Shown one piece after another: positions 44,491 through 54,315 of a stretch of DNA of 64,000 bases. The stretch spans positions 1-64,000 of the forward strand of contig NZ_JACHWU010000008.1 in the NCBI RefSeq assembly GCF_014191605.1, in the 5' to 3' direction. The translations under genes were made by a program, and so were the position numbers. How positions within the stretch are numbered: the stretch's first letter is position 1; each line of letters begins with the position of its first letter. The notes below the pieces were generated by a model, which was not told where the DNA came from, did no database searches, and was given only the letters and a program-made list of their open reading frames with translations. This DNA is from Prauserella isguenensis. GTDB lineage: Bacteria > Actinomycetota > Actinomycetes > Mycobacteriales > Pseudonocardiaceae.

Positions 44491-45345
44491 GTGGGGACCA
44501 ACCAGCAGCGCCGGGAGGCAGCGAAGCGCAAGCTGGAACGGCAGCTCGCTCGCAGGGCCGAACGTGCGAAACGACGCAAGATCATCGGCATCGGGGCGGC
44601 CGTCGGCGTCGTCGTCGTGGCTGCGGGACTGATCGTGGTGTTCACCGGCCAGGACGACGACCAGGGCGCGGCGAACGCACAGGGCGAGGCGAGTTCGAGC
44701 GCGGCACCGTCGGAGGACGTGTCCATCCCCAGCCAGCGGGTCGAACCGCCCGAACGCAGCAAGCCGCTGCCGAATCCCACCGACTGCAAGTACCCCGAGA
44801 ACGGTGAGGCCGCCAAGCAGGTCGAGCCGCCGAACGGCCAGAACGTCTCGTCCCGGGGCACGGTCGATGTCACGCTGTCCTCCACCGCGGGCGACATCCC
44901 GGTCACGCTCGACCGCTCGCTGGCGCCGTGCGCGGTCAACAGCTTCGAGAACCTCGTCGAGCAGGACTACTACACCGACACCACGTGCCACCGGCTCGGC
45001 ACCCAGGGCCTGCAGATGCTGCAGTGCGGCGACCCGACGGGTCAGGGTTCGGGCGGCCCGGGCTACACCTTCGCCGACGAGACGTTCCAGCAGCTGAAGT
45101 ACGGCCGCGGCGTCCTCGCGATGGCCAACGCAGGGCCCGACACCAACGGCAGCCAGTTCTTCATGGTCTACGGCCAGGCGGAGCTCCCGCCGGACTACAC
45201 GGTGTTCGGCACCATCTCCGACGAGGGCCTGAAGGTGTTGGACAAGGTCGCGAAGGCGGGGCACGACGGGTCGCTCGACCCCTCCCCCGGCGGCGGCAAG
45301 CCGAACACCGAGGTCCGCTTCACCGACGTGAGCGTCGCCGGCTGA
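44491..45345 (+). CDS. ppiB: Membrane-anchored cyclophilin-type peptidyl-prolyl isomerase
   Basis: 284 residues. A basic cytoplasmic N-terminus (RREAAKRKLERQLARRAERAK) and one membrane helix (IIGIGAAVGVVVVAAGLIVV) anchor an extracytoplasmic cyclophilin domain (~115-284) with CHRLGTQGLQMLQCGDPTG, GVLAMANAGPDTNGSQFFMV and the catalytic Arg after His. GTG at 44491 follows AGGAGG by five bases; an in-frame GTG at 44470 is less likely. Same orientation and neighbours as mycobacterial Rv2582. It probably folds exported proteins. Confidence 0.93.
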   Translation: MGTNQQRREAAKRKLERQLARRAERAKRRKIIGIGAAVGVVVVAAGLIVVFTGQDDDQGAANAQGEASSSAAPSEDVSIPSQRVEPPERSKPLPNPTDCKYPENGEAAKQVEPPNGQNVSSRGTVDVTLSSTAGDIPVTLDRSLAPCAVNSFENLVEQDYYTDTTCHRLGTQGLQMLQCGDPTGQGSGGPGYTFADETFQQLKYGRGVLAMANAGPDTNGSQFFMVYGQAELPPDYTVFGTISDEGLKVLDKVAKAGHDGSLDPSPGGGKPNTEVRFTDVSVAG

Positions 45346-45372
45346 CGGTCCCGGCCTCCCTCACTCGCGCGA

Positions 45373-45408
45373 GCCGGTGCCGGGAGGCGGGGCCGTCGCG
45401 GCACCGGC
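45373..45408. terminator. Weak candidate terminator between ppiB and the enoyl-CoA hydratase
   Basis: GCCGGTGC (45373-45380) and GCACCGGC (45401-45408) form an 8-bp stem with a 20-base loop between two convergent genes. No U tract. Confidence 0.35.
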
Positions 45409-45425
45409 CACGTTCGGCCTCACGC

Positions 45426-46199
45426 TCACCGGTGGGTGAAGTTCGGGGCCCTGCGTTCGAGGAACGCCGCCACTCCCTCGGCGTAGTCCGCGCCGCGGGC
45501 CGCCTCGTCACGCAGCGCGTGCACCTCGTCGTCCGGTTCGGTCAGGCCCGCGGCGATCTTCCCGATGATGCGGTTCATGCCGCGTACCGACGTCTGCGAC
45601 CGTGAGCACAGCGTGGCCGCGAACTCTCCCGTCTGCCTCTCGAGGTCGTCGAACACGTCGGTGACGAGGCCGATCTCCCGGGCCCGGGTGGCGTCGACGA
45701 GGTTTCCGGACAGCAGCAGATAGCGCGCCTGGGCCGGTCCGACGAGCTCGGTGAGCAACCGGGTCGATTCGAAGTGGTAGACGATGCCGAGCTTGGCGGG
45801 CGTGATGCCGAACCGGGATCCCGGCGCCGCGAAGCGCAGATCGCAGGCCACCGAGAGCTGGCAACCGCCGCCGATGCAGTTGCCGCGAATCATGGCGATG
45901 CTCGGCTTGGCCATCCCGGCCAGCGCGTCGACGGCGGCGTCCACGGCCTTGTCGTACGCCGCGACACCCTCCGGAGTGGACCGCAGATCCCGGAACTCCC
46001 CGATGTCCGCCCCGGCCGAGAAGTGCTCGCCCTCCCCGCTCAGGACCAGCACCGTCACCGCAGGATCGGCCTCGACGCCGGCGACGATCTCCGGGATCGC
46101 CGACCACATCTCGTGAGTGATCGCGTTCATCTTGGCCGGCCTGGTCAGCGTCAGCCGGGCGAGGTCGCCGTCGCGCGTGAGGTCGATTCCGTCCGTCAT
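45426..46199 (-). CDS. Enoyl-CoA hydratase/isomerase family protein
   Basis: 257 residues, standard crotonase length. Oxyanion-hole segments are GEHFSAGADIGEF (residues ~57-69) and IRGNCIGGGCQLSVACDLRFAA (~105-126), the latter in place of the usual AVNG. The Glu expected in true hydratases in the second part is not clearly identifiable (GITPAKLGIVYHFESTRLL), so substrate and reaction are open. A -10-like TAGCCT lies eight bases before the ATG. It does not sit in a fatty-acid cluster. Confidence 0.9.
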   Translation of the reverse strand: MTDGIDLTRDGDLARLTLTRPAKMNAITHEMWSAIPEIVAGVEADPAVTVLVLSGEGEHFSAGADIGEFRDLRSTPEGVAAYDKAVDAAVDALAGMAKPSIAMIRGNCIGGGCQLSVACDLRFAAPGSRFGITPAKLGIVYHFESTRLLTELVGPAQARYLLLSGNLVDATRAREIGLVTDVFDDLERQTGEFAATLCSRSQTSVRGMNRIIGKIAAGLTEPDDEVHALRDEAARGADYAEGVAAFLERRAPNFTHR

Positions 46200-46229
46200 G
46201 GACGGTAAGGCTAGAAGCCTGCGGCCTGC

Positions 46230-48752
46230 TCAGGCCGCCGACGTGACCCGGTACACGTCGTAAACGCCCTCGACGTTCCGCACGACCTTGAGCACGTGCC
46301 CGAGGTGCTTCGGATCGCCCATCTCGAACGTGAACTTGCTGACGGCCACGCGGTCGTTCGACGTGGTGACCGATGCGGACAGGATGTTCACCTTCTCGTC
46401 GGCGAGCACCTTCGTCACGTCCGACAGCAACCGGTGCCGGTCGAGCGCCTCGACCTGGATGGCGACGAGGAACACCGACGATTCCGAGGGCGCCCACTCG
46501 ACGTCGACGAGCCGCTCGGGCTGGCTCCGCAGGTCGTCGGCATTGGTGCAGTCGGTGCGGTGCACGCTCACGCCGCCGCCGCGGGTCACGAACCCGAGGA
46601 TCTCGTCGCCGGGCACCGGGGTGCAGCAGCGGGCGAGCTTGGTCCACACGTCACTGGCGTCGGGCACGACCACGCCGACGTCACCCGAACCGCGCCGCCG
46701 CGTCACCGTCGACGGCGTCGCCCGCTCGGCGAGTTCCTCCTCGGCCTCGTCGACACCGCCGATGAGGGCCGTGAGCCGCTGCACGACATGCTGGGCGCTG
46801 GTGTGCTTCTCCCCCACGGCGGCGTACAGCGCGCTGATGTCGTTGTAGCGCAGCTCCTTGGCGACCGCGCTCATCGAATCGGCCGACACCAGGCGCTGGA
46901 TCGGCAGTCCGACCTTGCGGACCTCCTTGGTGATGGCCTCCTTGCCCGATTCGACGGCCTCGTCGCGGCGTTCCTTCGCGAACCACTGCCGGATCTTGGC
47001 GCGGGCCTTCGGCGAACCGGCGAACTGCAGCCAGTCGCGGCTCGGCCCGGCGCCCTCGGCCTTGGACGTGAAGATCTCGACGACCTCGCCGTTCTCGAGC
47101 TTGCGCTCCAACGCGACGAGCCTGCCGTTGACGCGGGCGCCGATGCAGCGGTGGCCGACCTCGGTGTGCACCGCGTAGGCGAAGTCGACCGGCGTCGAGC
47201 CGACGGGCAGCGTGATCACGTCGCCCTTCGGCGTGAACACGAAGATCTCGCGGGTGGCGAGGTCGTAGCGCAGCGATTCGAGGAACTCGCCGGGGTCGGC
47301 GGCCTCCCGCTGCCAGTCGAGGAGCTGGCGCATCCAGGCCATCTCGTCGACGTCGACGGTGTTGCCGCCGTGGGTGCCCCGTGTCTCCTTGTACCGCCAG
47401 TGCGCCGCGATACCGTACTCGGCCGTGCGGTGCATCTCGTGGGTACGGATCTGCACCTCGAGCGGCTTGCCGTCCGGCCCGATCACCGTGGTGTGCAGCG
47501 ACTGGTACACGCCGAACCGCGGCTGGGCGATGTAGTCCTTGAACCGGCCGGGCATCGGCTGCCACAACGCGTGCACGACGCCCATGGCCGCGTAGCAGTC
47601 GCGGACGTCGTCGACCATGATGCGCACGCCCACCAGGTCGTGGATGTCGTCGAGCTCGCGGCCACGGACGATCATCTTCTGGTGGATCGAGTAGTAGTGC
47701 TTCGGCCTGCCCTCGACCTTCGCTGCCACCCGGGACGCCTCGAGGTGCGAGTTCAGCTCGTTGATGACCCCGCGCAGATACGTGTCGCGGGACGGAGCGC
47801 GGTCGGCGACCAGCCGCACGATCTCGTCGTACTTCTTGGGATGCAGGATCGCGAACGCCAGGTCCTCGAGTTCCCACTTCACCGTCGACATGCCCAGCCG
47901 GTGCGCGAGCGGGGCGAGGACCTCGAGCGTCTCCTTCGCCTTGCGGGACTGCTTCTCCGGCGGCAGGAACCGCATCGTGCGCATGTTGTGCAGCCGGTCC
48001 GCCAACTTGATCACCAGCACCCGCGGGTCGCGGGCCATCGCGATGACCATCTTGCGGATCGTCTCGGCCTCCGCCGCCGTGCCGAGCTTGACCTTGTCCA
48101 GTTTGGTGACGCCGTCGACGAGCTGGGAGACCTTGTCGCCGAAGTCGCTGCCGAGCTGGTCCAGCGAGTAGCCGGTGTCCTCGACCGTGTCGTGCAGCAA
48201 CGCCGCGACGAGCGTCGTGGTGTCCATCCCGAGTTCGGCCAGGATCGTCGCCACGGCCAGCGGGTGGGTGATGTACGGGTCGCCCGACTTGCGCCGCTGG
48301 TCGCGGTGCAGATGTTCGGCGACGTCGTAGGCGCGTTGCAGCAGGCCGAGGTCGGCACTCGGGTGCAGTTCGCGGTGGATGGCCGCCAGCGGCTCGAGGA
48401 CCTGTTTGACGGGCGCGGCGCGCTGCGCGGTGATGCGCCGCGCGAGCCGCGCTCGGACGCGCCGCGTCGGGGACGGTGCCCGCGTGGCCCCGGGGTGCGG
48501 GTTCCCGCGGGAGGCCGCGGTGGCTTCCGTGTTCGCGGAAGCGGTCGTGTCGTGATCGGACGTGGGAGCCTGGCCCGACGACGTACCGTCGGGTGCCGCG
48601 GAGGTCCCGGTGGACGTGGGGCCGTTCCCGGCCGGTGCCGCATCGTCTGCCGGGGCAGCATCGCCTGCCGGGGCAGCGTCACGGCCCTGCGTCCGCGCGG
48701 GGCCGTCGCCGTCGTTCGACCGGGCTGCCACGGAATCGAGCTCTTGGCTCAC
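46230..48752 (-). CDS. relA: Bifunctional (p)ppGpp synthetase/hydrolase Rel
   Basis: 840 residues. Order: a disordered Ala/Thr/Asp-rich N-terminal extension (~1-100), HD hydrolase domain ([37 protein letters not shown]), synthetase domain ([27 protein letters not shown]), TGS domain ([26 protein letters not shown]), a zinc-finger region with [15 protein letters not shown] and a C-terminal ACT domain. Both HD and synthetase motifs look intact. It controls the stringent response. GTG start after GGAGGT. Usual Rel neighbours apt and secF follow upstream. Confidence 0.97.
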   Translation of the reverse strand: MSQELDSVAARSNDGDGPARTQGRDAAPAGDAAPADDAAPAGNGPTSTGTSAAPDGTSSGQAPTSDHDTTASANTEATAASRGNPHPGATRAPSPTRRVRARLARRITAQRAAPVKQVLEPLAAIHRELHPSADLGLLQRAYDVAEHLHRDQRRKSGDPYITHPLAVATILAELGMDTTTLVAALLHDTVEDTGYSLDQLGSDFGDKVSQLVDGVTKLDKVKLGTAAEAETIRKMVIAMARDPRVLVIKLADRLHNMRTMRFLPPEKQSRKAKETLEVLAPLAHRLGMSTVKWELEDLAFAILHPKKYDEIVRLVADRAPSRDTYLRGVINELNSHLEASRVAAKVEGRPKHYYSIHQKMIVRGRELDDIHDLVGVRIMVDDVRDCYAAMGVVHALWQPMPGRFKDYIAQPRFGVYQSLHTTVIGPDGKPLEVQIRTHEMHRTAEYGIAAHWRYKETRGTHGGNTVDVDEMAWMRQLLDWQREAADPGEFLESLRYDLATREIFVFTPKGDVITLPVGSTPVDFAYAVHTEVGHRCIGARVNGRLVALERKLENGEVVEIFTSKAEGAGPSRDWLQFAGSPKARAKIRQWFAKERRDEAVESGKEAITKEVRKVGLPIQRLVSADSMSAVAKELRYNDISALYAAVGEKHTSAQHVVQRLTALIGGVDEAEEELAERATPSTVTRRRGSGDVGVVVPDASDVWTKLARCCTPVPGDEILGFVTRGGGVSVHRTDCTNADDLRSQPERLVDVEWAPSESSVFLVAIQVEALDRHRLLSDVTKVLADEKVNILSASVTTSNDRVAVSKFTFEMGDPKHLGHVLKVVRNVEGVYDVYRVTSAA

Positions 48753-48860
48753 CCGTACCTCCAGCTCATCGCGCGGGGGTGCCTATCCCTTCAGGGTAGA
48801 CCCCGGTGCGAAGCGGTCGGCGCGGCGGCGTTCACGACGGGTTCACGGTCCGGCTGCGGA

Positions 48861-48898
48861 CCGGATCCCGCCTGGTCACGCGAACAGGCGGGATCCGG
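48861..48898 (-). terminator. Terminator downstream of apt
   Basis: CCGGATCCCGCCTG (48861-48874) and CAGGCGGGATCCGG (48885-48898) form a perfect 14-bp stem with a 10-base loop, 9 bases after the apt stop. It separates yajC-secDF-apt from relA. Confidence 0.75.
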
Positions 48899-48907
48899 CC
48901 CGCGCGG

Positions 48908-49423
48908 TCACACGGTTTTCAGCACGTGCAGCGGCGCGTCGCCGAGCCGCTCACGACCGCCGAGTGCGGCCAGTTCGAGCACCACCGCCACCGATCGCAC
49001 CTCCGCGCCGGCTTCCGCGAGCAGCGACTGCGTCGCCGCGACCGTGCCGCCGGTGGCGAGGATGTCGTCGACGACAGCCACGCGCGCCCCGGGCCGGATC
49101 GCGTCGGCGGGCAGTTCGAGGGTCGCCGTGCCGTATTCGAGGTCGTAGTCGACGCTGCCGCCGACCGACGGCAGCTTGCCCGCCTTGCGCACGAGCGTCA
49201 CGCCGACACCCTTGGCGTAGGCGACGGCCGCGGCGAGCACGAACCCGCGGGCCTCGACCGCCGCCAGCTGCTCGACGTCACCGACCGCCTCGGCCAGCGC
49301 GTCGATCACCGTGGCGAAAGCCTTCGGGTCACCGAACAACGGGGTCAGGTCGCGGAAGACCACTCCGGGCTCCGGGAAGTCGGGCAGTTCGGCGATCAGC
49401 CCGAGAGCCTCGTCGAGGGTCAT
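48908..49423 (-). CDS. apt: Adenine phosphoribosyltransferase
   Basis: 171 residues. It salvages adenine to AMP with PRPP. The PRPP-binding motif RVAVVDDILATGGTVAATQSL is preceded by EARGFVLAAAVAYAKGVGVTLVRKAGKLP, and FPEPGVVFRDLTPLFGDP is the N-terminal family motif. ATG at 49423 overlaps the secF stop (ATGA). A strong hairpin follows the stop. Confidence 0.96.
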   Translation of the reverse strand: MTLDEALGLIAELPDFPEPGVVFRDLTPLFGDPKAFATVIDALAEAVGDVEQLAAVEARGFVLAAAVAYAKGVGVTLVRKAGKLPSVGGSVDYDLEYGTATLELPADAIRPGARVAVVDDILATGGTVAATQSLLAEAGAEVRSVAVVLELAALGGRERLGDAPLHVLKTV

Positions 49424-50739
49424 GAGCGCTTCCTCTTTCCGGTCGGCGAGCCCTTGCCCGCCGTACTCTTCCCGGTCGGCGTGCCCGAGCGCCGCGGCCG
49501 CTGGTCGCGCCCACGGTTGCGGTCGCGGGCCTTCTGGTTGCGGGCCGGTACGGACGCCGCGGCGGCGACCGCCTTCTCCTTGCGCAGCTCACTCTCGAGC
49601 TGGGCGTCGTCGCCCGGGTCGAAGTAGTCGTCCGGGTCGACGCCGTCGGCCTCGCCCTCGGCCTGCGCTGCGCGTGCCCGCTCCTCGCGGCGCTCGGCCA
49701 CGCGCTCGGCCTGCTCGCGGTACTTGGGTTCTCGCATCTTGAACGTCACGAGCAGCGGGGTGGCCAGCAGCACCGACGAGACGACACCGGCGAGCATGCC
49801 GGTCAGCTGCACCAGCGCCAGGTCCTGCAGCGTGCCGGTACCGAGCAGGATGTAGCCGATCACCATGAGGCCGAGCACCGGCAGCAGCGCGATGACCGAC
49901 GTGTTGATCGACCGCATCAGCGTCTGGTTGAGAGCCAGGTTGGCGGCTTCTGCGTAGGTGCGCCGGGTCAGGTTGAGCAGCCCGCGGGTGTTCTCCTTCA
50001 CCTTGTCGAACACCACAACGGTGTCGTACAGCGAGAATCCGAGGATCGTCAGCAGACCGATCACGGTCGCAGGCGTCACCTCGAAACCAACCAGCGAGTA
50101 CACACCCGCCGTCACGACGACGTCGTGCAGCAGCGCGAGCATCGCCGCCACGGCCATCCACTTCTCGAAGTAGATGATCAGGAAGACTGTCACCAGCACC
50201 AGGAACACCGCCAGCGCGACGAGCGCCTGCTGGGAGATCTCGCCACCCCACGACGCACTGACCGCGCTGTCACTGATCACCGATCCACTGGGCTGACCGT
50301 TCGCCGCCAGCGGTTGGAACTCATCGAACAGTGCACGCTTGACGTCGACAACCTGGCCCGAGTCCAGTGTGCTCGTGCGCACCTGGATGGTGGCGGACCT
50401 GCCGACACCGACGACCTGTGCTTCCGAGGCGGCGACACCGCTTGCCTCGCTGACGACGTCGCTGGCCTCGTCCTCATCGATCGGTCCGGCCGCGCCCCGG
50501 GCGGGCAGCTGGATCTGTGTGCCGCCTTCGAACTCGATGCCCAGGTTGAAGCCCTTGACCCCGAGTGAGCCGATGCACACCAGGATCAGCAGCCCGAACG
50601 CGACGAACCAGCGCTTACGGTGACCGACGATGTCGAACGCGCCGGTACCGGTGTAGAGCCGCTGGAACACCGACGTCTTCTCGCCGCCGGAACCGGCCGT
50701 CTCGGCAGCCGACGTGGTCTTGGTGTCGTCCTCGGACAC
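49420..50739 (-). CDS. secF: Protein translocase subunit SecF
   Basis: 439 residues with six membrane helices. SecDF uses the proton gradient to pull translocating proteins. IEFEGGTQIQLP in the first periplasmic-side loop and DVVVTAGVYSLVGFEVTPATVIGLLTILGFSLYDTVVVFDKVKEN in the fourth/fifth helices are diagnostic. A disordered, Lys/Arg/Glu-rich C-terminal tail of ~120 residues is long. GTG at 50739 comes one base after the secD stop. Confidence 0.96.
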   Translation of the reverse strand: MSEDDTKTTSAAETAGSGGEKTSVFQRLYTGTGAFDIVGHRKRWFVAFGLLILVCIGSLGVKGFNLGIEFEGGTQIQLPARGAAGPIDEDEASDVVSEASGVAASEAQVVGVGRSATIQVRTSTLDSGQVVDVKRALFDEFQPLAANGQPSGSVISDSAVSASWGGEISQQALVALAVFLVLVTVFLIIYFEKWMAVAAMLALLHDVVVTAGVYSLVGFEVTPATVIGLLTILGFSLYDTVVVFDKVKENTRGLLNLTRRTYAEAANLALNQTLMRSINTSVIALLPVLGLMVIGYILLGTGTLQDLALVQLTGMLAGVVSSVLLATPLLVTFKMREPKYREQAERVAERREERARAAQAEGEADGVDPDDYFDPGDDAQLESELRKEKAVAAAASVPARNQKARDRNRGRDQRPRRSGTPTGKSTAGKGSPTGKRKRS

Positions 50740-50740
50740 G

Positions 50741-52462
50741 TCAGGCTCCCTTCGTCTTCGTGGCGGCCTTCGTCTGGCCGACGTGGACACCGCCGCGCCG
50801 CTGGCTGCCGAGTCGCTGCACGGTCCCGAGCCCGGAGAGCTTCGGACTCGACAGCGTCTTCGACCGCGACACCATCGCTACCAGCGGATGGGTCACGAGG
50901 AACACCACTATCAGGTCGAGCACGGTCGACATGCCGAGCGTGAACGCGAATCCGCGGACCTCACCGACCGCCAGTGCGTACAGCACCCCCGCGCAGAGGA
51001 ACATGATCGCGTCGGAGGCGAGGATCGTGCGCCGGGCACGGATCCACCCTCGCGGCACCGCCGACCGGAACGACTTGCCCTCGCGCATCTCGTCCTTCAA
51101 CCGTTCGAAATAGACGACGAACGAGTCCGCGGTGACACCGATGGCGATGATGAATCCGGCCACTCCCGCGAGATCGAGGGTGAATCCGATCCAGCGGCCG
51201 AGCAGCACCAGCACGCCGTAGACGATCGCAGCGGACAATGCCAATGACAGGACCGTCAGCACGCCGAGCATCCGGTAGTAGATGAGGCAGTAGACGAACA
51301 CGAGCGCGATACCGACCGCACCGGCGATCAAACCTGCTTCGAGAGAGGCGAGACCGAGCGTCGGCGACACCGTCGTGGCGTCGGACGATTCGAACGACAG
51401 CGGGAGCGAGCCGTATTTGAGAATGTCGGCGAGGTTTTGCGCCTCTTCCTCCGTGAATTCGCCGCTGATCTGCGTCTGGCCGTTCGGAATCGGCTCGTTG
51501 ATCGTCGGTGCCGACACCACCCGAGTGTCGAGTACGAAGGCGGCGTTGGCGCCGGTGTTCTGCGCGGTGTAGTCCGCCCAGGTGCTCGTTCCCTGTCCCT
51601 TGAACTGCAGGTTCACGAGCCAACCACCCTGCTGTGGGTTGAACTGGGCCGAGGCGTCCTCGATCTGTGTGCCTTGGAGGAACACCGGGCTCAGCACATA
51701 CTTCTCGGTGCCCTCTTCGTTACACGTGACCAGGGGCCGATCCGGCTCGTCGTTGCCCACCAGCGGATCGTTGGGCGAGCAGGTCACGCTCGCCATTGCC
51801 TGCTGTTGCAGCTGCTGAGCCTGCTGGGACGCCCCCTGCTGAGGGTTGCGGCCGGGATCCAGCGCCGGGTTCTGACGGACCTGCTTCGCCTCGCGGATCT
51901 CACGGGCGATTTCCTCTTCCGACTGCGGCTGGCTGCCACCGCCGCCCTGGGGACTGCCCTCGACATCCGGGGAACCCTGGCCCTGTTGCCCCTGCCCGCC
52001 TTGACCGTTTTGGCCCTGCTGGCCTTGCTGGCCCTGTTGACCTTGCCCGCCTTGACCGTTTTGGCCCTGTTGGCCTTGCTGCACCGGCTGAGCATTGATC
52101 ACCGTGCGGAAGCCGAGCTTGGCGGTCCGGCCCAGGTTCTTGGCCTGTTGACCCTCCTCGCCCGGAACCGTGATCACGACGTTGTTCCCGTCGAGCACCA
52201 CCTCCGCGCCGCTGACCCCGATGCCGTTCACACGGGTCTCGATGATCTGGCGGGCCTGGTCGAGCTGTTCCTGCGACGGCTCCTGACCGTCGGGAGTGCG
52301 TGCGGTCAAGGTGACCCGGGTGCCGCCCTGCAGATCGATCCCCAGTTTCGGGGTCGGCTCGCGGTCACCGGTGAAGAACACCAGTGAATAGAGCGCGACG
52401 ACGATGAGGACGAAAATGCTCAGATAGCGTCCCGGGCGGATCGTCCCGGCCGGTGGTGCCAC
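50741..52462 (-). CDS. secD: Protein translocase subunit SecD with Gln/Gly-rich insertion
   Basis: 573 residues, six membrane helices. The N-terminal KLGIDLQGGTRVTLTAR and the C-terminal AGFIIAIGVTADSFVVYFERLKDE (with the conserved Asp) are hallmarks. Between the first helix and the P1 domain proper sits an ~50-residue Gln/Gly/Asn repeat (about residues 125-175) whose DNA has a 37-base direct repeat. GTG at 52462. Partner of SecF downstream; YajC upstream. Confidence 0.95.
   Translation of the reverse strand: MAPPAGTIRPGRYLSIFVLIVVALYSLVFFTGDREPTPKLGIDLQGGTRVTLTARTPDGQEPSQEQLDQARQIIETRVNGIGVSGAEVVLDGNNVVITVPGEEGQQAKNLGRTAKLGFRTVINAQPVQQGQQGQNGQGGQGQQGQQGQQGQNGQGGQGQQGQGSPDVEGSPQGGGGSQPQSEEEIAREIREAKQVRQNPALDPGRNPQQGASQQAQQLQQQAMASVTCSPNDPLVGNDEPDRPLVTCNEEGTEKYVLSPVFLQGTQIEDASAQFNPQQGGWLVNLQFKGQGTSTWADYTAQNTGANAAFVLDTRVVSAPTINEPIPNGQTQISGEFTEEEAQNLADILKYGSLPLSFESSDATTVSPTLGLASLEAGLIAGAVGIALVFVYCLIYYRMLGVLTVLSLALSAAIVYGVLVLLGRWIGFTLDLAGVAGFIIAIGVTADSFVVYFERLKDEMREGKSFRSAVPRGWIRARRTILASDAIMFLCAGVLYALAVGEVRGFAFTLGMSTVLDLIVVFLVTHPLVAMVSRSKTLSSPKLSGLGTVQRLGSQRRGGVHVGQTKAATKTKGA
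51994..52081. repeat. 37-base direct repeat in secD
   Basis: Two 37-base copies (51994-52030 and 52045-52081) differ at one base and are 51 bases (17 codons) apart, preserving the frame. They encode Gln/Gly/Asn-rich sequence exposed outside the membrane. Confidence 0.75.
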
Positions 52463-52560
52463 GTCGGTGGTTCTCCTCGAAGATGTTCAGCGGCTTGCGA
52501 TGAGTCCGAAAATGCGCAGCGCTCCACGTGGACCGACCGAAAGGCGGTTCAACGCGAACG

Positions 52561-52594
52561 CACGCAGCACCGAGACACTACTCGGCGCTGCGTG
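52561..52594 (-). promoter_or_regulatory. Strong hairpin between yajC and secD, with an alternative partner
   Basis: CACGCAGCACCGAG (52561-52574) pairs with CTCGGCGCTGCGTG (52581-52594): 13 pairs and one A-C mismatch around a six-base loop. GCTGCGTGC at 52598-52606 can pair with the same GCACGCAGC (52560-52568) instead, so two mutually exclusive structures exist. This may be a terminator, processing site or attenuator in the 207-base yajC-secD gap. Confidence 0.5.
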
Positions 52595-52669
52595 AACGCT
52601 GCGTGCAAAGCCGCGAATTCATTGCCGCCGATCCGATGAAGAACCGACGGACGTCGCGGGCTCGCTGCC

Positions 52670-53062
52670 TTACTTCTTGTGCTCGAGCGGCTCGGCGACC
52701 TGGGCCGTCGTCACGGACTCGGACTCGGAGTCGGACGTGGTGGTGGCCTGCTCGTCGGCGGCCTCTTCGACGGAGTCCTCGTCCTCGTCCTCGGCCGCCA
52801 CCGGGTCGATGCGCTCGCGGATGGCCTGACGCAGCCAGGTCGTCACGATGCCGTCGGCGATCTCGAGGTCGATCGTGCTCTCGTCCGTCGCGTCGGCAAC
52901 CGTCGCGTACATGCCGGACGTGGTCATCACACGGTCGCCGGGGGCAAGGCTGCTCTGCAGCTCCTGCTGCTGCGCAGCCATCTTCTTCTGCTTGCGCGTG
53001 CCCATGATCAGCGGGACCGCGAGCACGAGCATGAGCAGGAGCGGCAGCAAAAGGCCTTCCAT
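52670..53062 (-). CDS. yajC: Preprotein translocase subunit YajC
   Basis: 130 residues. One N-terminal membrane helix (GLLLPLLLMLVLAVPLIMGTRKQKK), the YajC core QQQELQSSLAPGDRVMTTSGMYATV, and an acidic Glu/Asp/Ser-rich C-terminal tail. YajC accompanies SecDF in the membrane. The upstream open frame is non-coding; ATG at 53062 is the family start. Confidence 0.94.
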   Translation of the reverse strand: MEGLLLPLLLMLVLAVPLIMGTRKQKKMAAQQQELQSSLAPGDRVMTTSGMYATVADATDESTIDLEIADGIVTTWLRQAIRERIDPVAAEDEDEDSVEEAADEQATTTSDSESESVTTAQVAEPLEHKK

Positions 53063-53190
53063 GGTTCTCCATTCGCCGGACGTCTCTCCGCCTTGCGGTA
53101 CGTCCACGTTTGTCTGGATGTGCTCTTTCGAGTGTGCCAGGTAACGCCGCCCGAACGGGCGGCCCCCTGCCACCGCACCCCGGCAACGTT

Positions 53191-54306
53191 TCAGTCGAAC
53201 AGGGTCGGCGCACCGGCGTCAACCCCGGCCGCATCCGACGGCGGCGCCAGGCCGAGGTGCTCCCAGGCGGCCGCCGTAGCGATCCGGCCGCGCGGGGTAC
53301 GGGCGAGCATACCGGCACGTACGAGATACGGCTCACAGACCTCTTCCACGGTCGTCGGCTCCTCGCCGACCGCCACCGCGAGGGTCGACACGCCGACCGG
53401 ACCGCCGCCGAACGACCGCACGAGCGCGCCGAGCACCTCCCTGTCGAGCCGGTCGAGGCCGAGCTCGTCGACGTCGTACACCTCGAGCGCCGCCCGCACG
53501 ACCGGCAGCGTCGCCTGACCGTCCGCGCGCACCTCGGCGTAGTCGCGGACCCGGCGCAGCAGCCGGTTCGCGATCCGCGGCGTGCCGCGGGACCGGTGGG
53601 CGATCTCGGCACGGCCCGCGTCGTCGATCGTGATGCCCAGCAGCGCGGCGGAACGTTCGATCACGTGGCCGAGTTCGTCGGGCGTGTAGAACTCCATCTG
53701 CCCGGTGAAACCGAATCGGTCCCGCAGTGGCCCGGTGAGCGCCCCCGAGCGCGTGGTCGCGCCGACCAGCGTGAACGGTGCGACCTCGAGCGGGATGCTG
53801 GTCGCTCCGGGCCCCTTGCCGACGACGACGTCGACGCGGAAGTCCTCCATGGCGAGGTACAGCATCTCCTCGGCGGGCCGTGCGATGCGGTGGATCTCGT
53901 CGATGAACAGCACGTCGCCCTCGGCGAGGTTGGACAGCATCGCGGCGAGGTCGCCCGCCCGTTCCAGTGCGGGGCCGGAGGTGATGCGGATCGCCGCGCC
54001 GAGTTCCGCGGCGACGATCATCGCCAGGCTCGTCTTGCCCAGGCCGGGCGGGCCGGACAGCAGCACGTGGTCCGGGGGCACGCCCCGTCTCCTCGCACTT
54101 TCGAGGACCAGTTCGAGCTGCTCGCGCACGCGCGGCTGGCCGACGAAGTCGCCGAGCTTCTTCGGCCGCAGCGCCGTCTCGACCTCGCGGTCGCCCGCCT
54201 GTGGGAACGCCGAGAGCGCCGCCTCCGCGGCCGCGTCGGCGAACCCGGCCGCCGGGCCGTCCTCGAAGCCCGCATCGCCGAAGTCGGTCATGTCGTCATC
54301 GTGCAT
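53191..54306 (-). CDS. ruvB: Holliday junction branch-migration helicase RuvB
   Basis: 371 residues. AAA+ motor of the RuvAB complex. A ~40-residue acidic N-terminal extension precedes [20 protein letters not shown]. Walker A is [15 protein letters not shown], Walker [13 protein letters not shown], sensor [18 protein letters not shown] with the arginine finger. The winged-helix C-terminus has RTPRGRIAT. Nine bases separate it from ruvA; the next ATG (54291) is an alternative start. Confidence 0.97.
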   Translation of the reverse strand: MHDDDMTDFGDAGFEDGPAAGFADAAAEAALSAFPQAGDREVETALRPKKLGDFVGQPRVREQLELVLESARRRGVPPDHVLLSGPPGLGKTSLAMIVAAELGAAIRITSGPALERAGDLAAMLSNLAEGDVLFIDEIHRIARPAEEMLYLAMEDFRVDVVVGKGPGATSIPLEVAPFTLVGATTRSGALTGPLRDRFGFTGQMEFYTPDELGHVIERSAALLGITIDDAGRAEIAHRSRGTPRIANRLLRRVRDYAEVRADGQATLPVVRAALEVYDVDELGLDRLDREVLGALVRSFGGGPVGVSTLAVAVGEEPTTVEEVCEPYLVRAGMLARTPRGRIATAAAWEHLGLAPPSDAAGVDAGAPTLFD

Positions 54307-54315
54307 GGCGACCGG

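Noticed and set aside
46296-49148. 950-codon plus-strand open frame opposite relA/apt
   Set aside because: Antisense of clearly recognisable Rel and Apt; composition of a shadow frame.
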